DNA from: Arenicola marina
Lineage: Eukaryota > Annelida > Polychaeta > Arenicolidae
Assembly (NCBI GenBank): GCA_964019135.1
Contig: OZ025256.1
Span: forward strand, 22,389,911-22,453,910
Reading direction: 5' to 3'
DNA length: 64,000 bases
The notes under the pieces are model-generated. The model did no database searches and was not told the origin of the DNA. It worked only from the letters and a program-made list of their open reading frames with translations. Position numbers and translations under genes: made by a program. Positions 12,101 to 26,300 of this stretch are shown piece after piece (the first letter of the stretch is position 1; each line of letters starts with the position of its first letter).

Positions 12101-13783
12101 TGGTGGTGTATGGTAGCAGTGACTGGTGGAGGTGTATGGTAGCAGTGACTGGTGGTGGTGTATGGTAGCAGTGACTGGTGGTGGTGTATGGTAGCAGTGA
12201 CTGGTGGAGGTGTGTGGTAGCAGTGACTGGTGGTGGTGTATGGTAGCAGTGACTGGTGGTGGTGTATGGTAGCAGTGACTGGTGGAGGTGTATGGTAGCA
12301 GTGACTGGTGGTGGTGTATGGTAGCAGTGACTGGTGGAGGTGTATGGTAGCAGTGACTGGTGGTGGTGTATGGTAGCAGTGACTGGTGGTGGTGTATGGT
12401 AGCAGTAACTGGTGGTGGTGTATGGTAGCAGTGACTGGTGGTGGTGTATGGTAGCAGTGACTGGTGGTGGTGTATGGTAGCAGTGACTGGTGGTGGTGTA
12501 TGGTAGCAGTGACTGGTGGTGGTGTATGGTAGCAGTGACTGGTGGAGGTGTATAGTAGCAGTGACTGGTGGAGGTGTATGGTAGCAGCGACTGGTGGTGG
12601 TGTATGGTAGCAGTGACTGGTGGTGGTGTATGGTAGCAGTGACTGGTGGTGGTGTATGGTAGCAGTGACTGGTGGTGGTGTATGGTAGCAGTGACTGGTG
12701 GAGGTGTATGGTAGCAGTGACTAGTGGTGGTGTATGGTAGCAGTGACTGGTGGTGGTGTATGGTAGCAGTGACTGTTGGAGGTGCATGGTAGCAGTGACT
12801 GGTGGAGGTGTACGGTAGCAGTGACTGGTGGTGGTGTATGGTAGCAGTGACTGGTGGAGGTGTATGGTAGCAGTGACTGGTGGTGGTGTATGGTGGCAGT
12901 GACTGGTGGAGGTGTATGGTAGCAGTGACTGGTGGTGGTGTATGGTAGCAGTGACTGGTGGTGGTGTATGGTAGCAGTGACTGGTGGTGGTGTATGGTAG
13001 CAGTGACTGGTGAAGGTGTATGGTAGCAGTGACTGGTGGTGGTGTATGGTAGCAGTGACTGGTGGAGGTGTGTGGTAGCAGTGACTGGTGGTGGTGTATG
13101 GTAGCAGTGACTGGTGGAGGTGTATGGTAGCAGTAACTGGTGGAGGTGTATGGTAGCAGTGACTGGCGGTGGTGTATGGTAGCAGTGACTGGTGAAGGTG
13201 TATGGTAGCAGTGACTGGTGGTGGTGTATGGTAGCAGTGACTGGTGGAGGTGTATGGTAGCAGTGACTGGTGGTGGTGTATGGTAGCAGTGACTGGTGGA
13301 GGTGTATGGTAGCAGTGACTGGTGGAGGTGTATGGTAGCAGTGACTGGTGGTGGTGTATGGTAGCAGCGACTGGTAGTGGTGTATGGTGGCAGTGACTGG
13401 TGGAGGTGTATGGTAGCAGTGACTGGTGGTGGTGTATGGTATCAGTGACTGGTGGTGGTGTATGGTAGCAGTGACTGGTGGTGGTGTATGGTAGCAGTGA
13501 CTGGTGAAGGTGTATGGTAGCAGTGACTGGTGGTGGTGTATGGTAGCAGTGACTGGTGGAGGTGTGTGGTAGCAGTGACTGGTGGTGGTGTATGGTAGCA
13601 GTGACTGGTGGAGGTGTATGGTAGCAGTAACTGGTGAAGGTGTATGGTAGCAGTGACTGGTGGTGGTGTATGGTAGCAGTGACTGGTGGAGGTGTGTGGT
13701 AGCAGTGACTGGTGGAGGTGTATGGTAGCAGTGACTGGTGGTGGTGTATGGTAGCAGTGACTGGTGGTGGTGTATGGTAGCAG
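9182..13783 (+). repeat. Array A 4602-bp block, copy 2
   Basis: Direct tandem copy of 4580-9181. The only differences I noticed are single bases near 9604 (T for G), 12000 (T for G) and 13368 (C for T), so the copies are about 99.9 percent identical by eye. The right end overlaps the start of the next family of blocks (12516 onward), which shows that later duplications took in part of this one. Confidence 0.85.
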
Positions 13784-16700
13784 TGACTGGTGGTGGTGTA
13801 TGGTAGCAGTGACTGGTGAAGGTGTATGGTAGCAGTGACTGGTGGTGGTGTATGGTAGCAGTGACTGGTGGAGGTGTGTGGTAGCAGTGACTGGTGGTGG
13901 TGTATGGTAGCAGTGACTGGTGGAGGTGTATGGTAGCAGTGACTGGTGGTGGTGTATGGTAGCAGTGACTGGTGGAGGTGTATGGTAGCAGTAACTGGTG
14001 GAGGTGTATGGTAGCAGTGACTGGTGGTGGTGTATGGTAGCAGTGACTGGTGGAGGTGTGTGGTAGCAGTGACTGATGGTGGTGTATGGTAGCAGTGACT
14101 GGTGGAGGTGTATGGTAGCAGTAACTGGTGGAGGTGTATGGTAGCAGTGACTGGTGGAGGTGTGTGGTAGCAGTGACTGGTGGTGGTGTATGGTAGCAGT
14201 GACTGGTGGAGGTGTATGGTAGCAGTAACTGGTGGAGGTGTATGGTAGCAGTGACTGGTGGTGGTGTATGGTAGCAGTGACTGGTGGTGGTGTATGGTAG
14301 CAGTGACTGGTGGAGGTGTGTGGTAGCAGTGACTGGTGGTGGTGTATGGTAGCAGTGACTGGTGGAGGTGTATGGTAGCAGTAACTGGTGGAGGTGTATG
14401 GTAGCAGTGACTGGTGGAGGTGTGTGGTAGCAGTGACTGGTGAAGGTGTATGGTAGCAGTGACTGGTGGTGGTGTATGGTAGCAGTGACTGGTGGTGGTG
14501 TATGGTAGCAGTGACTGGTGGAGGTGTGTGGTAGCAGTGACTGGTGGTGGTGTATGGTAGCAGTGACTGGTGGAGGTGTATGGTAGCAGTGACTGGTGGA
14601 GGTGTATGGTAGCAGTGACTGGTGATGGTGTATGGTAGCAGTGACTGGTGGAGGTGTATGGTAGCAGTGACTGGTGGAGGTGTATGGTAGCAGTGACTGG
14701 TGGAGGTGTATGGTAGCAGTGACTGGTGGTGGTGTAGGGTAGCAGTGACTGTAGGAGGTGTATGGTAGCAGTGTCTGGTGGAGGTGTATGGTAGCAGTGA
14801 CTGGTGGTGGTGTATGGTAGCAGTGACTGGTGGAGGTGTATGGTAGCAGTGACTGGTGGAGGTGTATGGTAGCAGTGACTGGTGGAGGTGTATGGTAGCA
14901 GTGACTGGTGGAGGTGTATGGTAGCAGTGACTGGTGGAGGTGTATGGTAGCAGTGACTGGTGGTGGTGTATGGTAGCAGTGACTGGTGGTGGTGTATGGT
15001 AGCAGTGACTGGCGGTGGTGTATGGTAGCAGTGACTGGTGGAGGTGTATGGTAGCAGTGGCTGGTGGTGGTGTATGGTAGCAGTGACTGGTGGTGGTGTA
15101 TGGTAGCAGTGACTGGTGGTGGTGTATGGTAGCAGTGACTGGTGGAGGTGTATGGTAGCAGTGACTGGTGGTGGTGTATGGTAGCAGTGACTGGTGGTGG
15201 TGTATGGTAGCAGTGACTGGTGGTGGTGTATGGTAGCAGTGACTGGTGGTGGTGTATGGTAGCAGTGACTGGTGGTGGTGTATGGTAGCAGTGACTGGTG
15301 GTGGTGTATGGTAGCAGTGACTGGTGGAGGTGTATGGTAGCAGTGACTGGTGGAGGTGTATGGTAGCAGTGACTGGTGGAGGTGTATGGTAGCAGTGACT
15401 GGTGGTGGTGTATGGTAGCAGTGACTGGTGGAGGTGTATGGTAGCAGTGACTGGTGGAGGTGTATGGTAGCAGTGACTGGTGGTGGTGTATGGTAGCAGT
15501 GACTGGTGGTGGTGTATGGTAGCAGTGACTGGTGGTGGTGTATGGTAGCAGTGACTGGTGGTGGTGTATGGTAGCAGTGACTGGTGGTGGTGTATGGTAG
15601 CAGTGACTGGTGGTGGTGTATGGTAGCAGTGACTGGTGGTGGTGTATGGTAGCAGTGACTGGTGGTGGTGTATGGTAGCGGTGACTGGTGGAGGTGTATG
15701 GTAGCAGTGACTGGTGGTGGTGTATGGTAGCAGTGACTGGTGGTGGTGTATGGTAGCAGTGACTGGTGGTGGTGTATGGTAGCAGTGACTGGTGGTGGTG
15801 TATGGTAGCAGTGACTGGTGGTGGTGTATGGTAGCAGTGACTGGTGGTGGTGTATGGTAGCAGTGACTGGTGGTGGTGTATGGTAGCAGTGACTGGTGGA
15901 GGTGTATGGTAGCAGTGACTGGTGGAGGTGTATGGTAGCAGTGACTGGTGGTGGTGTATGGTAGCAGTGACTGGTGGTGGTGTATGGTAGCAGTGACTGG
16001 TGGTGGTGTATGGTAGCAGTGACTGGTGGTGGTGTATGGTAGCAGTGACTGGTGGTGGTGTATGATAGCAGTGACTGGTGGAGGTGTATGGTAGCAGTGA
16101 CTGGTGGTGGTGTATGGTAGCAGTGACTGGTGGTGGTGTATGGTAGCAGTGACTGGTGGAGGTGTATGGTAGCAGTGACTGGCGGTGGTGTATAGTAGCA
16201 GTGACTGGTGGAGGTGTATGGTAGCAGTGACTGGTGGTGGTGTATGGTAGCAGTGACTGGTGGTGGTGTATAGTAGCAGTGACTGGTGGTGGTGTATGGT
16301 AGCGGTGACTGGTGGAGGTGTATGGTAGCAGTGACTGGTGGTGGTGTATGGTAGCAGTGACTGGTGGTGGTGTATGGTAGCAGTAACTGGTGGTGGTGTA
16401 TGGTAGCAGTGACTGGTGGAGGTGTATGGTAGCAGTGACTGGTGGAGGTGTATGGTAGCAGTGACTGGTGGTGGTGTGTGGTAGCAGTGACTGGTGGTGG
16501 TGTATGGTTGCAGTGACTGGTGGTGGTGTATGGTAGCAGTGACTGGTGGTGGTGTGTGGTAGCAGTGACTGGTGGAGGTGTATGGTAGCAGTGACTGGTG
16601 GTGGTGTGTGGTAGCAGTGACTGGCGGAGGTGTATGGTAGCAGTGACTGGTGGTGGTGTGTGGTAGCAGTGACTGGTGGTGGTGTATGGTAGCAGTGACT

Positions 16701-18755
16701 GGTGGTGGTGTATGGTAGCAGTGACTGGTGGTGGTGTATGGTAGCAGTGACTGGTGGTGGTGTATGGTAGCAGTGACTGGTGGAGGTGTATGGTAGCAGT
16801 GACTGGTGGAGGTGTATGGTAGCAGTGACTGGTGGAGGTGTGTGGTAGGAGTGACTGGTGGTGGTGTATGGTAGCAGTGACTGGTGGTGGTGTATGGTAG
16901 CAGTGACTGGTGGTGGTGTATGGTAGCAGTGACTGGTGGAGGTGTATGGTAGCAGTGACTGGTGGTGGTGTATGGTAGCAGTGACTGGTGGTGGTGTATG
17001 GTAGCAGTGACTGGTGGTGGTGTATGGTAGCAGTGACTGGTGGAGGTGTATGGTAGCAGTGACTGGTGGAGGTGTATGGTAGCAGTGACTGGTGGTGGTG
17101 TATGGTAGCAGTGACCGGCGGAGGTGTATGGTAGCAGTGACTGGTGGTGGTGTATGGTAGCAGTGACTGGCGGTGGTGTATGGTAGCAGTGACTGGTGGA
17201 GGTGTATGGTAGCAGTGACTGGTGGTGGTGTATGGTAGCAGTGACTGGTGGTGGTGTATGGTAGCAGTGACTGGTGGAGGTGTTTAGTAGCAGTGACTGG
17301 TGGTGGTGTATGGTAGCAGTGACTGGCGGAGGTGTATGGTAGCAGTGACTGGTGGAGGTGTATGGTAGCAGTGACTGGCGGAGGTGTATGGTAGCAGTGA
17401 CTGGTGGTGGTGTATGGTAGCAGTGACTGGTGGTGGTGTGTGGTAGCAGTGACTGTTGGAGGTGTATGGTAGCAGTGACTGGTGGAGGTGCATGGTAGCA
17501 GTGACTGGTGGTGGTGTATGGTAGCAGTGACTGGTGGAGGTGTATGGTAGCAGTGACTGGTGGAGGTGTATGGTAGCAGTGGCTGGTGGTGGTGTATGGT
17601 AGCAGTGACTGGTGGTGGTGTATGGTAGCAGTGACTGGTGGTGGTGTATGGTAGCAGTGACTGGTGGAGGTGTGTGGTAGCAGTGACTGGTGGTGGTGTA
17701 TGGTAGCAGTGACTGGTGGTGGTGTATGGTAGCAGTGACTGGTGGTGGTGTATGGTAGCAGTGACTGGTGGTGGTGTATGGTAGCAGTGACTGGTGGTGG
17801 TGTATGGTAGCAGTGACTGGTGGTGGTGTATGGTAGCAGTGACTGGTGGTGGTGTATGGTAGCAGTGACTGGTGGAGGTGTGTGGTAGCAGTGACTGGTG
17901 GTGGTGTATGGTAGCAGTGACTGGTGGAGGTGTATGGTAGCAGTGACTGGTGGTGGTGTATGGTAGCAGTGACTGGTGGTGGTGTATGGTAGCAGTGACT
18001 GGTGGTGGTGTATGGTAGCAGTGACTGGTGGTGGTGTATGGTAGCAGTGACTGGTGGTGGTGTATGGTAGCAGTGACTGGTGGTGGTGTATGGTAGCAGT
18101 GACTGGTGGTGGTGTATGGTAGCAGTGACTGGTGGTGGTGTATGGTAGCAGTGACTGGTGGAGGTGTGTGGTAGCAGTGACTGGTGGTGGTGTATGGTAG
18201 CAGTGACTGGTGGAGGTGTATGGTAGCAGTGACTGGTGGTGGTGTATGGTAGCAGTGACTGGTGGTGGTGTATGGTAGCAGTACCTGGTGGTGGTGTATG
18301 GTTGCAGTGACTGGTGGAGGTGTATGGTAGCAGTGACTGGTGATGGTGTATGGTAGCAGTGACTGGTGGAGGTGTATGGTAGCAGTGACTGGTGGAGGTG
18401 TATGGTAGCAGTGACTGGTGGTGGTGTATGGTAGCAGTGACTGGTGGTGGTGTATGGTAGCAGTGACTGGTGGTGGTGTATGGTAGCAGTGACTGGTGGT
18501 GGTGTATGGTAGCAGTGACTGGTGGTGGTGTATGGTAGCAGTGACTGGTGGTGGTGTATGGTAGCAGTGACTGGTGGTGGTGTATGGTAGCAGTGACTGG
18601 TGGAGGTGTGTGGTAGCAGTGACTGGTGGTGGTGTATGGTAGCAGTGACTGGTGGTGGTGTATGGTAGCAGTGACTGGTGGTGGTGTATGGTAGCAGTGA
18701 CTGGTGGTGGTGTATGGTAGCAGTGACTGGTGGTGGTGTATGGTAGCAGTGACTG
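12516..18755 (+). repeat. Array A 6240-bp block, copy 1 (240 monomers)
   Basis: This block shares its start with copies at about 18756 and 23358. Markers at offset 6240 are TATAGTAG at 12553/18793, GCATGG at 12785/19025 and GGTATCAG at 13442/19682. The same markers recur at offset 10842 (23395, 23627, 24284). The shared left edge lies between about 12411 and 12555. 12516 is chosen because it makes the third copy end exactly at the array edge. Distinctive units inside include GTAGGG monomers near 14736 and a GTTTAGTAG monomer near 17283. Confidence 0.65.
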
Positions 18756-21700
18756 GTGGTGGTGTATGGTAGCAGTGACTGGTGGAGGTGTATAGTAGCA
18801 GTGACTGGTGGAGGTGTATGGTAGCAGCGACTGGTGGTGGTGTATGGTAGCAGTGACTGGTGGTGGTGTATGGTAGCAGTGACTGGTGGTGGTGTATGGT
18901 AGCAGTGACTGGTGGTGGTGTATGGTAGCAGTGACTGGTGGAGGTGTATGGTAGCAGTGACTAGTGGTGGTGTATGGTAGCAGTGACTGGTGGTGGTGTA
19001 TGGTAGCAGTGACTGTTGGAGGTGCATGGTAGTAGTGACTGGTGGAGGTGTACGGTAGCAGTGACTGGTGGTGGTGTATGGTAGCAGTGACTGGTGGAGG
19101 TGTATGGTAGCAGTGACTGGTGGTGGTGTATGGTGGCAGTGACTGGTGGAGGTGTATGGTAGCAGTGACTGGTGGTGGTGTATGGTAGCAGTGACTGGTG
19201 GTGGTGTATGGTAGCAGTGACTGGTGGTGGTGTATGGTAGCAGTGACTGGTGAAGGTTTATGGTAGCAGTGACTGGTGGTGGTGTATGGTAGCAGTGACT
19301 GGTGGAGGTGTGTGGTAGCAGTGACTGGTGGTGGTGTATGGTAGCAGTGACTGGTGGAGGTGTATGGTAGCAGTAACTGGTGGAGGTGTATGGTAGCAGT
19401 GACTGGCGGTGGTGTATGGTAGCAGTGACTGGTGAAGGTGTATGGTAGCAGTGACTGGTGGTGGTGTATGGTAGCAGTGACTGGTGGAGGTGTATGGTAG
19501 CAGTGACTGGTGGTGGTGTATGGTAGCAGTGACTGGTGGAGGTGTATGGTAGCAGTGACTGGTGGAGGTGTATGGTAGCAGTGACTGGTGGTGGTGTATG
19601 GTAGCAGTGACTGGTAGTGGTGTATGGTGGCAGTGACTGGTGGAGGTGTATGGTAGCAGTGACTGGTGGTGGTGTATGGTATCAGTGACTGGTGGTGGTG
19701 TATGGTAGCAGTGACTGGTGGTGGTGTATGGTAGCAGTGACTGGTGAAGGTGTATGGTAGCAGTGACTGGTGGTGGTGTATGGTAGCAGTGACTGGTGGA
19801 GGTGTGTGGTAGCAGTGACTGGTGGTGGTGTATGGTAGCAGTGACTGGTGGAGGTGTATGGTAGCAGTAACTGGTGAAGGTGTATGGTAGCAGTGACTGG
19901 TGGTGGTGTATGGTAGCAGTGACTGGTGGAGGTGTGTGGTAGCAGTGACTGGTGGAGGTGTATGGTAGCAGTGACTGGTGGTGGTGTATGGTAGCAGTGA
20001 CTGGTGGTGGTGTATGGTAGCAGTGACTGGTGGTGGTGTATGGTAGCAGTGACTGGTGAAGGTGTATGGTAGCAGTGACTGGTGGTGGTGTATGGTAGCA
20101 GTGACTGGTGGAGGTGTGTGGTAGCAGTGACTGGTGGTGGTGTATGGTAGCAGTGACTGGTGGAGGTGTATGGTAGCAGTGACTGGTGGTGGTGTATGGT
20201 AGCAGTGACTGGTGGAGGTGTATGGTAGCAGTAACTGGTGGAGGTGTATGGTAGCAGTGACTGGTGGTGGTGTATGGTAGCAGTGACTGGTGGAGGTGTG
20301 TGGTAGCAGTGACTGATGGTGGTGTATGGTAGCAGTGACTGGTGGAGGTGTATGGTAGCAGTAACTGGTGGAGGTGTATGGTAGCAGTGACTGGTGGAGG
20401 TGTGTGGTAGCAGTGACTGGTGGTGGTGTATGGTAGCAGTGACTGGTGGAGGTGTATGGTAGCAGTAACTGGTGGAGGTGTATGGTAGCAGTGACTGGTG
20501 GTGGTGTATGGTAGCAGTGACTGGTGGTGGTGTATGGTAGCAGTGACTGGTGGAGGTGTGTGGTAGCAGTGACTGGTGGTGGTGTATGGTAGCAGTGACT
20601 GGTGGAGGTGTATGGTAGCAGTAACTGGTGGAGGTGTATGGTAGCAGTGACTGGTGGAGGTGTGTGGTAGCAGTGACTGGTGGTGGTGTATGGTAGCAGT
20701 GACTGGTGGAGGTGTGTGGTAGCAGTGACTGGTGGTGGTGTATGGTAGCAGTGACTGGTGGAGGTGTATGGTAGCAGTGACTGGTGGTGGTGTATGGTAG
20801 CAGTGACTGGTGGTGGTGTATGGTAGCAGTAACTGGTGGTGGTGTATGGTTGCAGTGACTGGTGGAGGTGTATGGTAGCAGTGACTGGTGATGGTGTATG
20901 GTAGCAGTGACTGGTGGAGGTGTATGGTAGCAGTGACTGGTGGAGGTGTATGGTAGCAGTGACTGGTGGTGGTGTATGGTAGCAGTGACTGGTGGTGGTG
21001 TATGGTAGCAGTGACTGGTGGTGGTGTATGGTAGCAGTGACTGGTGGTGGTGTATGGTAGCAGTGACTGGTGGTGGTGTATGGTAGCAGTGACTGGTGGT
21101 GGTGTATGGTAGCAGTGACTGGTGGTGGTGTATGGTAGCAGTGACTGGTGGAGGTGTGTGGTAGCAGTGACTGGTGGTGGTGTATGGTAGCAGTGACTGG
21201 TGGTGGTGTATGGTAGCAGTGACTGGTGGTGGTGTATGGTAGCAGTGACTGGTGGTGGTGTATGGTAGCAGTGACTGGTGGTGGTGTATGGTAGCAGTGA
21301 CTGGTGGTGGTGTATGGTAGCAGTGACTGGTGGAGGTGTATAGTAGCAGTGACTGGTGGAGGTGTATGGTAGCAGCGACTGGTGGTGGTGTATGGTAGCA
21401 GTGACTGGTGGAGGTGTATGGTAGCAGTAACTGGTGGAGGTGTATGGTAGCAGTGACTGGCGGTGGTGTATGGTAGCAGTGACTGGTGAAGGTGTATGGT
21501 AGCAGTGACTGGTGGTGGTGTATGGTAGCAGTGACTGGTGGAGGTGTATGGTAGCAGTGACTGGTGGTGGTGTATGGTAGCAGTGACTGGTGGAGGTGTA
21601 TGGTAGCAGTGACTGGTGGAGGTGTATGGTAGCAGTGACTGGTGGTGGTGTATGGTAGCAGTGACTGGTAGTGGTGTATGGTGGCAGTGACTGGTGGAGG

Positions 21701-23357
21701 TGTATGGTAGCAGTGACTGGTGGTGGTGTATGGTATCAGTGACTGGTGGTGGTGTATGGTAGCAGTGACTGGTGGTGGTGTATGGTAGCAGTGACTGGTG
21801 AAGGTGTATGGTAGCAGTGACTGGTGGTGGTGTATGGTAGCAGTGACTGGTGGAGGTGTGTGGTAGCAGTGACTGGTGGTGGTGTATGGTAGCAGTGACT
21901 GGTGGAGGTGTATGGTAGCAGTAACTGGTGAAGGTGTATGGTAGCAGTGACTGGTGGTGGTGTATGGTAGCAGTGACTGGTGGAGGTGTGTGGTAGCAGT
22001 GACTGGTGGAGGTGTATGGTAGCAGTGACTGGTGGTGGTGTATGGTAGCAGTGACTGGTGGTGGTGTATGGTAGCAGTGACTGGTGGTGGTGTATGGTAG
22101 CAGTGACTGGTGAAGGTGTATGGTAGCAGTGACTGGTGGTGGTGTATGGTAGCAGTGACTGGTGGAGGTGTGTGGTAGCAGTGACTGGTGGTGGTGTATG
22201 GTAGCAGTGACTGGTGGAGGTGTATGGTAGCAGTGACTGGTGGTGGTGTATGGTAGCAGTGACTGGTGGAGGTGTATGGTAGCAGTAACTGGTGGAGGTG
22301 TATGGTAGCAGTGACTGGTGGTGGTGTATGGTAGCAGTGACTGGTGGAGGTGTGTGGTAGCAGTGACTGATGGTGGTGTATGGTAGCAGTGACTGGTGGA
22401 GGTGTATGGTAGCAGTAACTGGTGGAGGTGTATGGTAGCAGTGACTGGTGGAGGTGTGTGGTAGCAGTGACTGGTGGTGGTGTATGGTAGCAGTGACTGG
22501 TGGAGGTGTATGGTAGCAGTAACTGGTGGAGGTGTATGGTAGCAGTGACTGGTGGTGGTGTATGGTAGCAGTGACTGGTGGTGGTGTATGGTAGCAGTGA
22601 CTGGTGGAGGTGTGTGGTAGCAGTGACTGGTGGTGGTGTATGGTAGCAGTGACTGGTGGAGGTGTATGGTAGCAGTAACTGGTGGAGGTGTATGGTAGCA
22701 GTGACTGGTGGAGGTGTGTGGTAGCAGTGACTGGTGGTGGTGTATGGTAGCAGTGACTGGTGGAGGTGTGTGGTAGCAGTGACTGGTGGTGGTGTATGGT
22801 AGCAGTGACTGGTGGAGGTGTATGGTAGCAGTGACTGGTGGTGGTGTATGGTAGCAGTGACTGGTGGTGGTGTATGGTAGCAGTAACTGGTGGTGGTGTA
22901 TGGTTGCAGTGACTGGTGGAGGTGTATGGTAGCAGTGACTGGTGATGGTGTATGGTAGCAGTGACTGGTGGAGGTGTATGGTAGCAGTGACTGGTGGAGG
23001 TGTATGGTAGCAGTGACTGGTGGTGGTGTATGGTAGCAGTGACTGGTGGTGGTGTATGGTAGCAGTGACTGGTGGTGGTGTATGGTAGCAGTGACTGGTG
23101 GTGGTGTATGGTAGCAGTGACTGGTGGTGGTGTATGGTAGCAGTGACTGGTGGTGGTGTATGGTAGCAGTGACTGGTGGTGGTGTATGGTAGCAGTGACT
23201 GGTGGAGGTGTGTGGTAGCAGTGACTGGTGGTGGTGTATGGTAGCAGTGACTGGTGGTGGTGTATGGTAGCAGTGACTGGTGGTGGTGTATGGTAGCAGT
23301 GACTGGTGGTGGTGTATGGTAGCAGTGACTGGTGGTGGTGTATGGTAGCAGTGACTG
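18756..23357 (+). repeat. Array A 4602-bp block, rearranged middle copy
   Basis: The first part matches 12516 onward at offset 6240. The middle then differs: a segment around 19.4-20.7 kb is repeated at 21.4-22.7 kb with an offset of 2054 bp (79 monomers; GGTATCAG at 19682 and 21736). The total length between shared edges is 4602 bp (177 monomers), the same length as the blocks at 4580-13783 although the internal order is not the same. Confidence 0.6.
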
Positions 23358-26300
23358 GTGGTGGTGTATGGTAGCAGTGACTGGTGGAGGTGTATAGTAG
23401 CAGTGACTGGTGGAGGTGTATGGTAGCAGCGACTGGTGGTGGTGTATGGTAGCAGTGACTGGTGGTGGTGTATGGTAGCAGTGACTGGTGGTGGTGTATG
23501 GTAGCAGTGACTGGTGGTGGTGTATGGTAGCAGTGACTGGTGGAGGTGTATGGTAGCAGTGACTAGTGGTGGTGTATGGTAGCAGTGACTGGTGGTGGTG
23601 TATGGTAGCAGTGACTGTTGGAGGTGCATGGTAGCAGTGACTGGTGGAGGTGTACGGTAGCAGTGACTGGTGGTGGTGTATGGTAGCAGTGACTGGTGGA
23701 GGTGTATGGTAGCAGTGACTGGTGGTGGTGTATGGTGGCAGTGACTGGTGGAGGTGTATGGTAGCAGTGACTGGTGGTGGTGTATGGTAGCAGTGACTGG
23801 TGGTGGTGTATGGTAGCAGTGACTGGTGGTGGTGTATGGTAGCAGTGACTGGTGAAGGTGTATGGTAGCAGTGACTGGTGGTGGTGTATGGTAGCAGTGA
23901 CTGGTGGAGGTGTGTGGTAGCAGTGACTGGTGGTGGTGTATGGTAGCAGTGACTGGTGGAGGTGTATGGTAGCAGTAACTGGTGGAGGTGTATGGTAGCA
24001 GTGACTGGCGGTGGTGTATGGTAGCAGTGACTGGTGAAGGTGTATGGTAGCAGTGACTGGTGGTGGTGTATGGTAGCAGTGACTGGTGGAGGTGTATGGT
24101 AGCAGTGACTGGTGGTGGTGTATGGTAGCAGTGACTGGTGGAGGTGTATGGTAGCAGTGACTGGTGGAGGTGTATGGTAGCAGTGACTGGTGGTGGTGTA
24201 TGGTAGCAGTGACTGGTAGTGGTGTATGGTGGCAGTGACTGGTGGAGGTGTATGGTAGCAGTGACTGGTGGTGGTGTATGGTATCAGTGACTGGTGGTGG
24301 TGTATGGTAGCAGTGACTGGTGGTGGTGTATGGTAGCAGTGACTGGTGAAGGTGTATGGTAGCAGTGAATGGTGGTGGTGTATGGTAGCAGTGACTGGTG
24401 GAGGTGTGTGGTAGCAGTGACTGGTGGTGGTGTATGGTAGCAGTGACTGGTGGAGGTGTATGGTAGCAGTAACTGGTGAAGGTGTATGGTAGCAGTGACT
24501 GGTGGTGGTGTATGGTAGCAGTGACTGGTGGAGGTGTGTGGTAGCAGTGACTGGTGGAGGTGTATGGTAGCAGTGACTGGTGGTGGTGTATGGTAGCAGT
24601 GACTGGTGGTGGTGTATGGTAGCAGTGACTGGTGGTGGTGTATGGTAGCAGTGACTGGTGAAGGTGTATGGTAGCAGTGACTGGTGGTGGTGTATGGTAG
24701 CAGTGACTGGTGGAGGTGTGTGGTAGCAGTGACTGGTGGTGGTGTATGGTAGCAGTGACTGGTGGAGGTGTATGGTAGCAGTGACTGGTGGTGGTGTATG
24801 GTAGCAGTGACTGGTGGAGGTGTATGGTAGCAGTAACTGGTGGAGGTGTATGGTAGCAGTGACTGGTGGTGGTGTATGGTAGCAGTGACTGGTGGAGGTG
24901 TGTGGTAGCAGTGACTGATGGTGGTGTATGGTAGCAGTGACTGGTGGAGGTGTATGGTAGCAGTAACTGGTGGAGGTGTATGGTAGCAGTGACTGGTGGA
25001 GGTGTGTGGTAGCAGTGACTGGTGGTGGTGTATGGTAGCAGTGACTGGTGGAGGTGTATGGTAGCAGTAACTGGTGGAGGTGTATGGTAGCAGTGACTGG
25101 TGGTGGTGTATGGTAGCAGTGACTGGTGGTGGTGTATGGTAGCAGTGACTGGTGGAGGTGTGTGGTAGCAGTGACTGGTGGTGGTGTATGGTAGCAGTGA
25201 CTGGTGGAGGTGTATGGTAGCAGTAACTGGTGGAGGTGTATGGTAGCAGTGACTGGTGGAGGTGTGTGGTAGCAGTGACTGGTGAAGGTGTATGGTAGCA
25301 GTGACTGGTGGTGGTGTATGGTAGCAGTGACTGGTGGTGGTGTATGGTAGCAGTGACTGGTGGAGGTGTGTGGTAGCAGTGACTGGTGGTGGTGTATGGT
25401 AGCAGTGACTGGTGGAGGTGTATGGTAGCAGTGACTGGTGGAGGTGTATGGTAGCAGTGACTGGTGATGGTGTATGGTAGCAGTGACTGGTGGAGGTGTA
25501 TGGTAGCAGTGACTGGTGGAGGTGTATGGTAGCAGTGACTGGTGGAGGTGTATGGTAGCAGTGACTGGTGGTGGTGTAGGGTAGCAGTGACTGTAGGAGG
25601 TGTATGGTAGCAGTGACTGGTGGAGGTGTATGGTAGCAGTGACTGGTGGTGGTGTATGGTAGCAGTGACTGGTGGAGGTGTATGGTAGCAGTGACTGGTG
25701 GAGGTGTATGGTAGCAGTGACTGGTGGAGGTGTATGGTAGCAGTGACTGGTGGAGGTGTATGGTAGCAGTGACTGGTGGAGGTGTATGGTAGCAGTGACT
25801 GGTGGTGGTGTATGGTAGCAGTGACTGGTGGTGGTGTATGGTAGCAGTGACTGGCGGTGGTGTATGGTAGCAGTGACTGGTGGAGGTGTATGGTAGCAGT
25901 GGCTGGTGGTGGTGTATGGTAGCAGTGACTGGTGGTGGTGTATGGTAGCAGTGACTGGTGGTGGTGTATGGTAGCAGTGACTGGTGGAGGTGTATGGTAG
26001 CAGTGACTGGTGGTGGTGTATGGTAGCAGTGACTGGTGGTGGTGTATGGTAGCAGTGACTGGTGGTGGTGTATGGTAGCAGTGACTGGTGGTGGTGTATG
26101 GTAGCAGTGACTGGTGGTGGTGTATGGTAGCAGTGACTGGTGGTGGTGTATGGTAGCAGTGACTGGTGGAGGTGTATGGTAGCAGTGACTGGTGGAGGTG
26201 TATGGTAGCAGTGACTGGTGGAGGTGTATGGTAGCAGTGACTGGTGGTGGTGTATGGTAGCAGTGACTGGTGGAGGTGTATGGTAGCAGTGACTGGTGGA

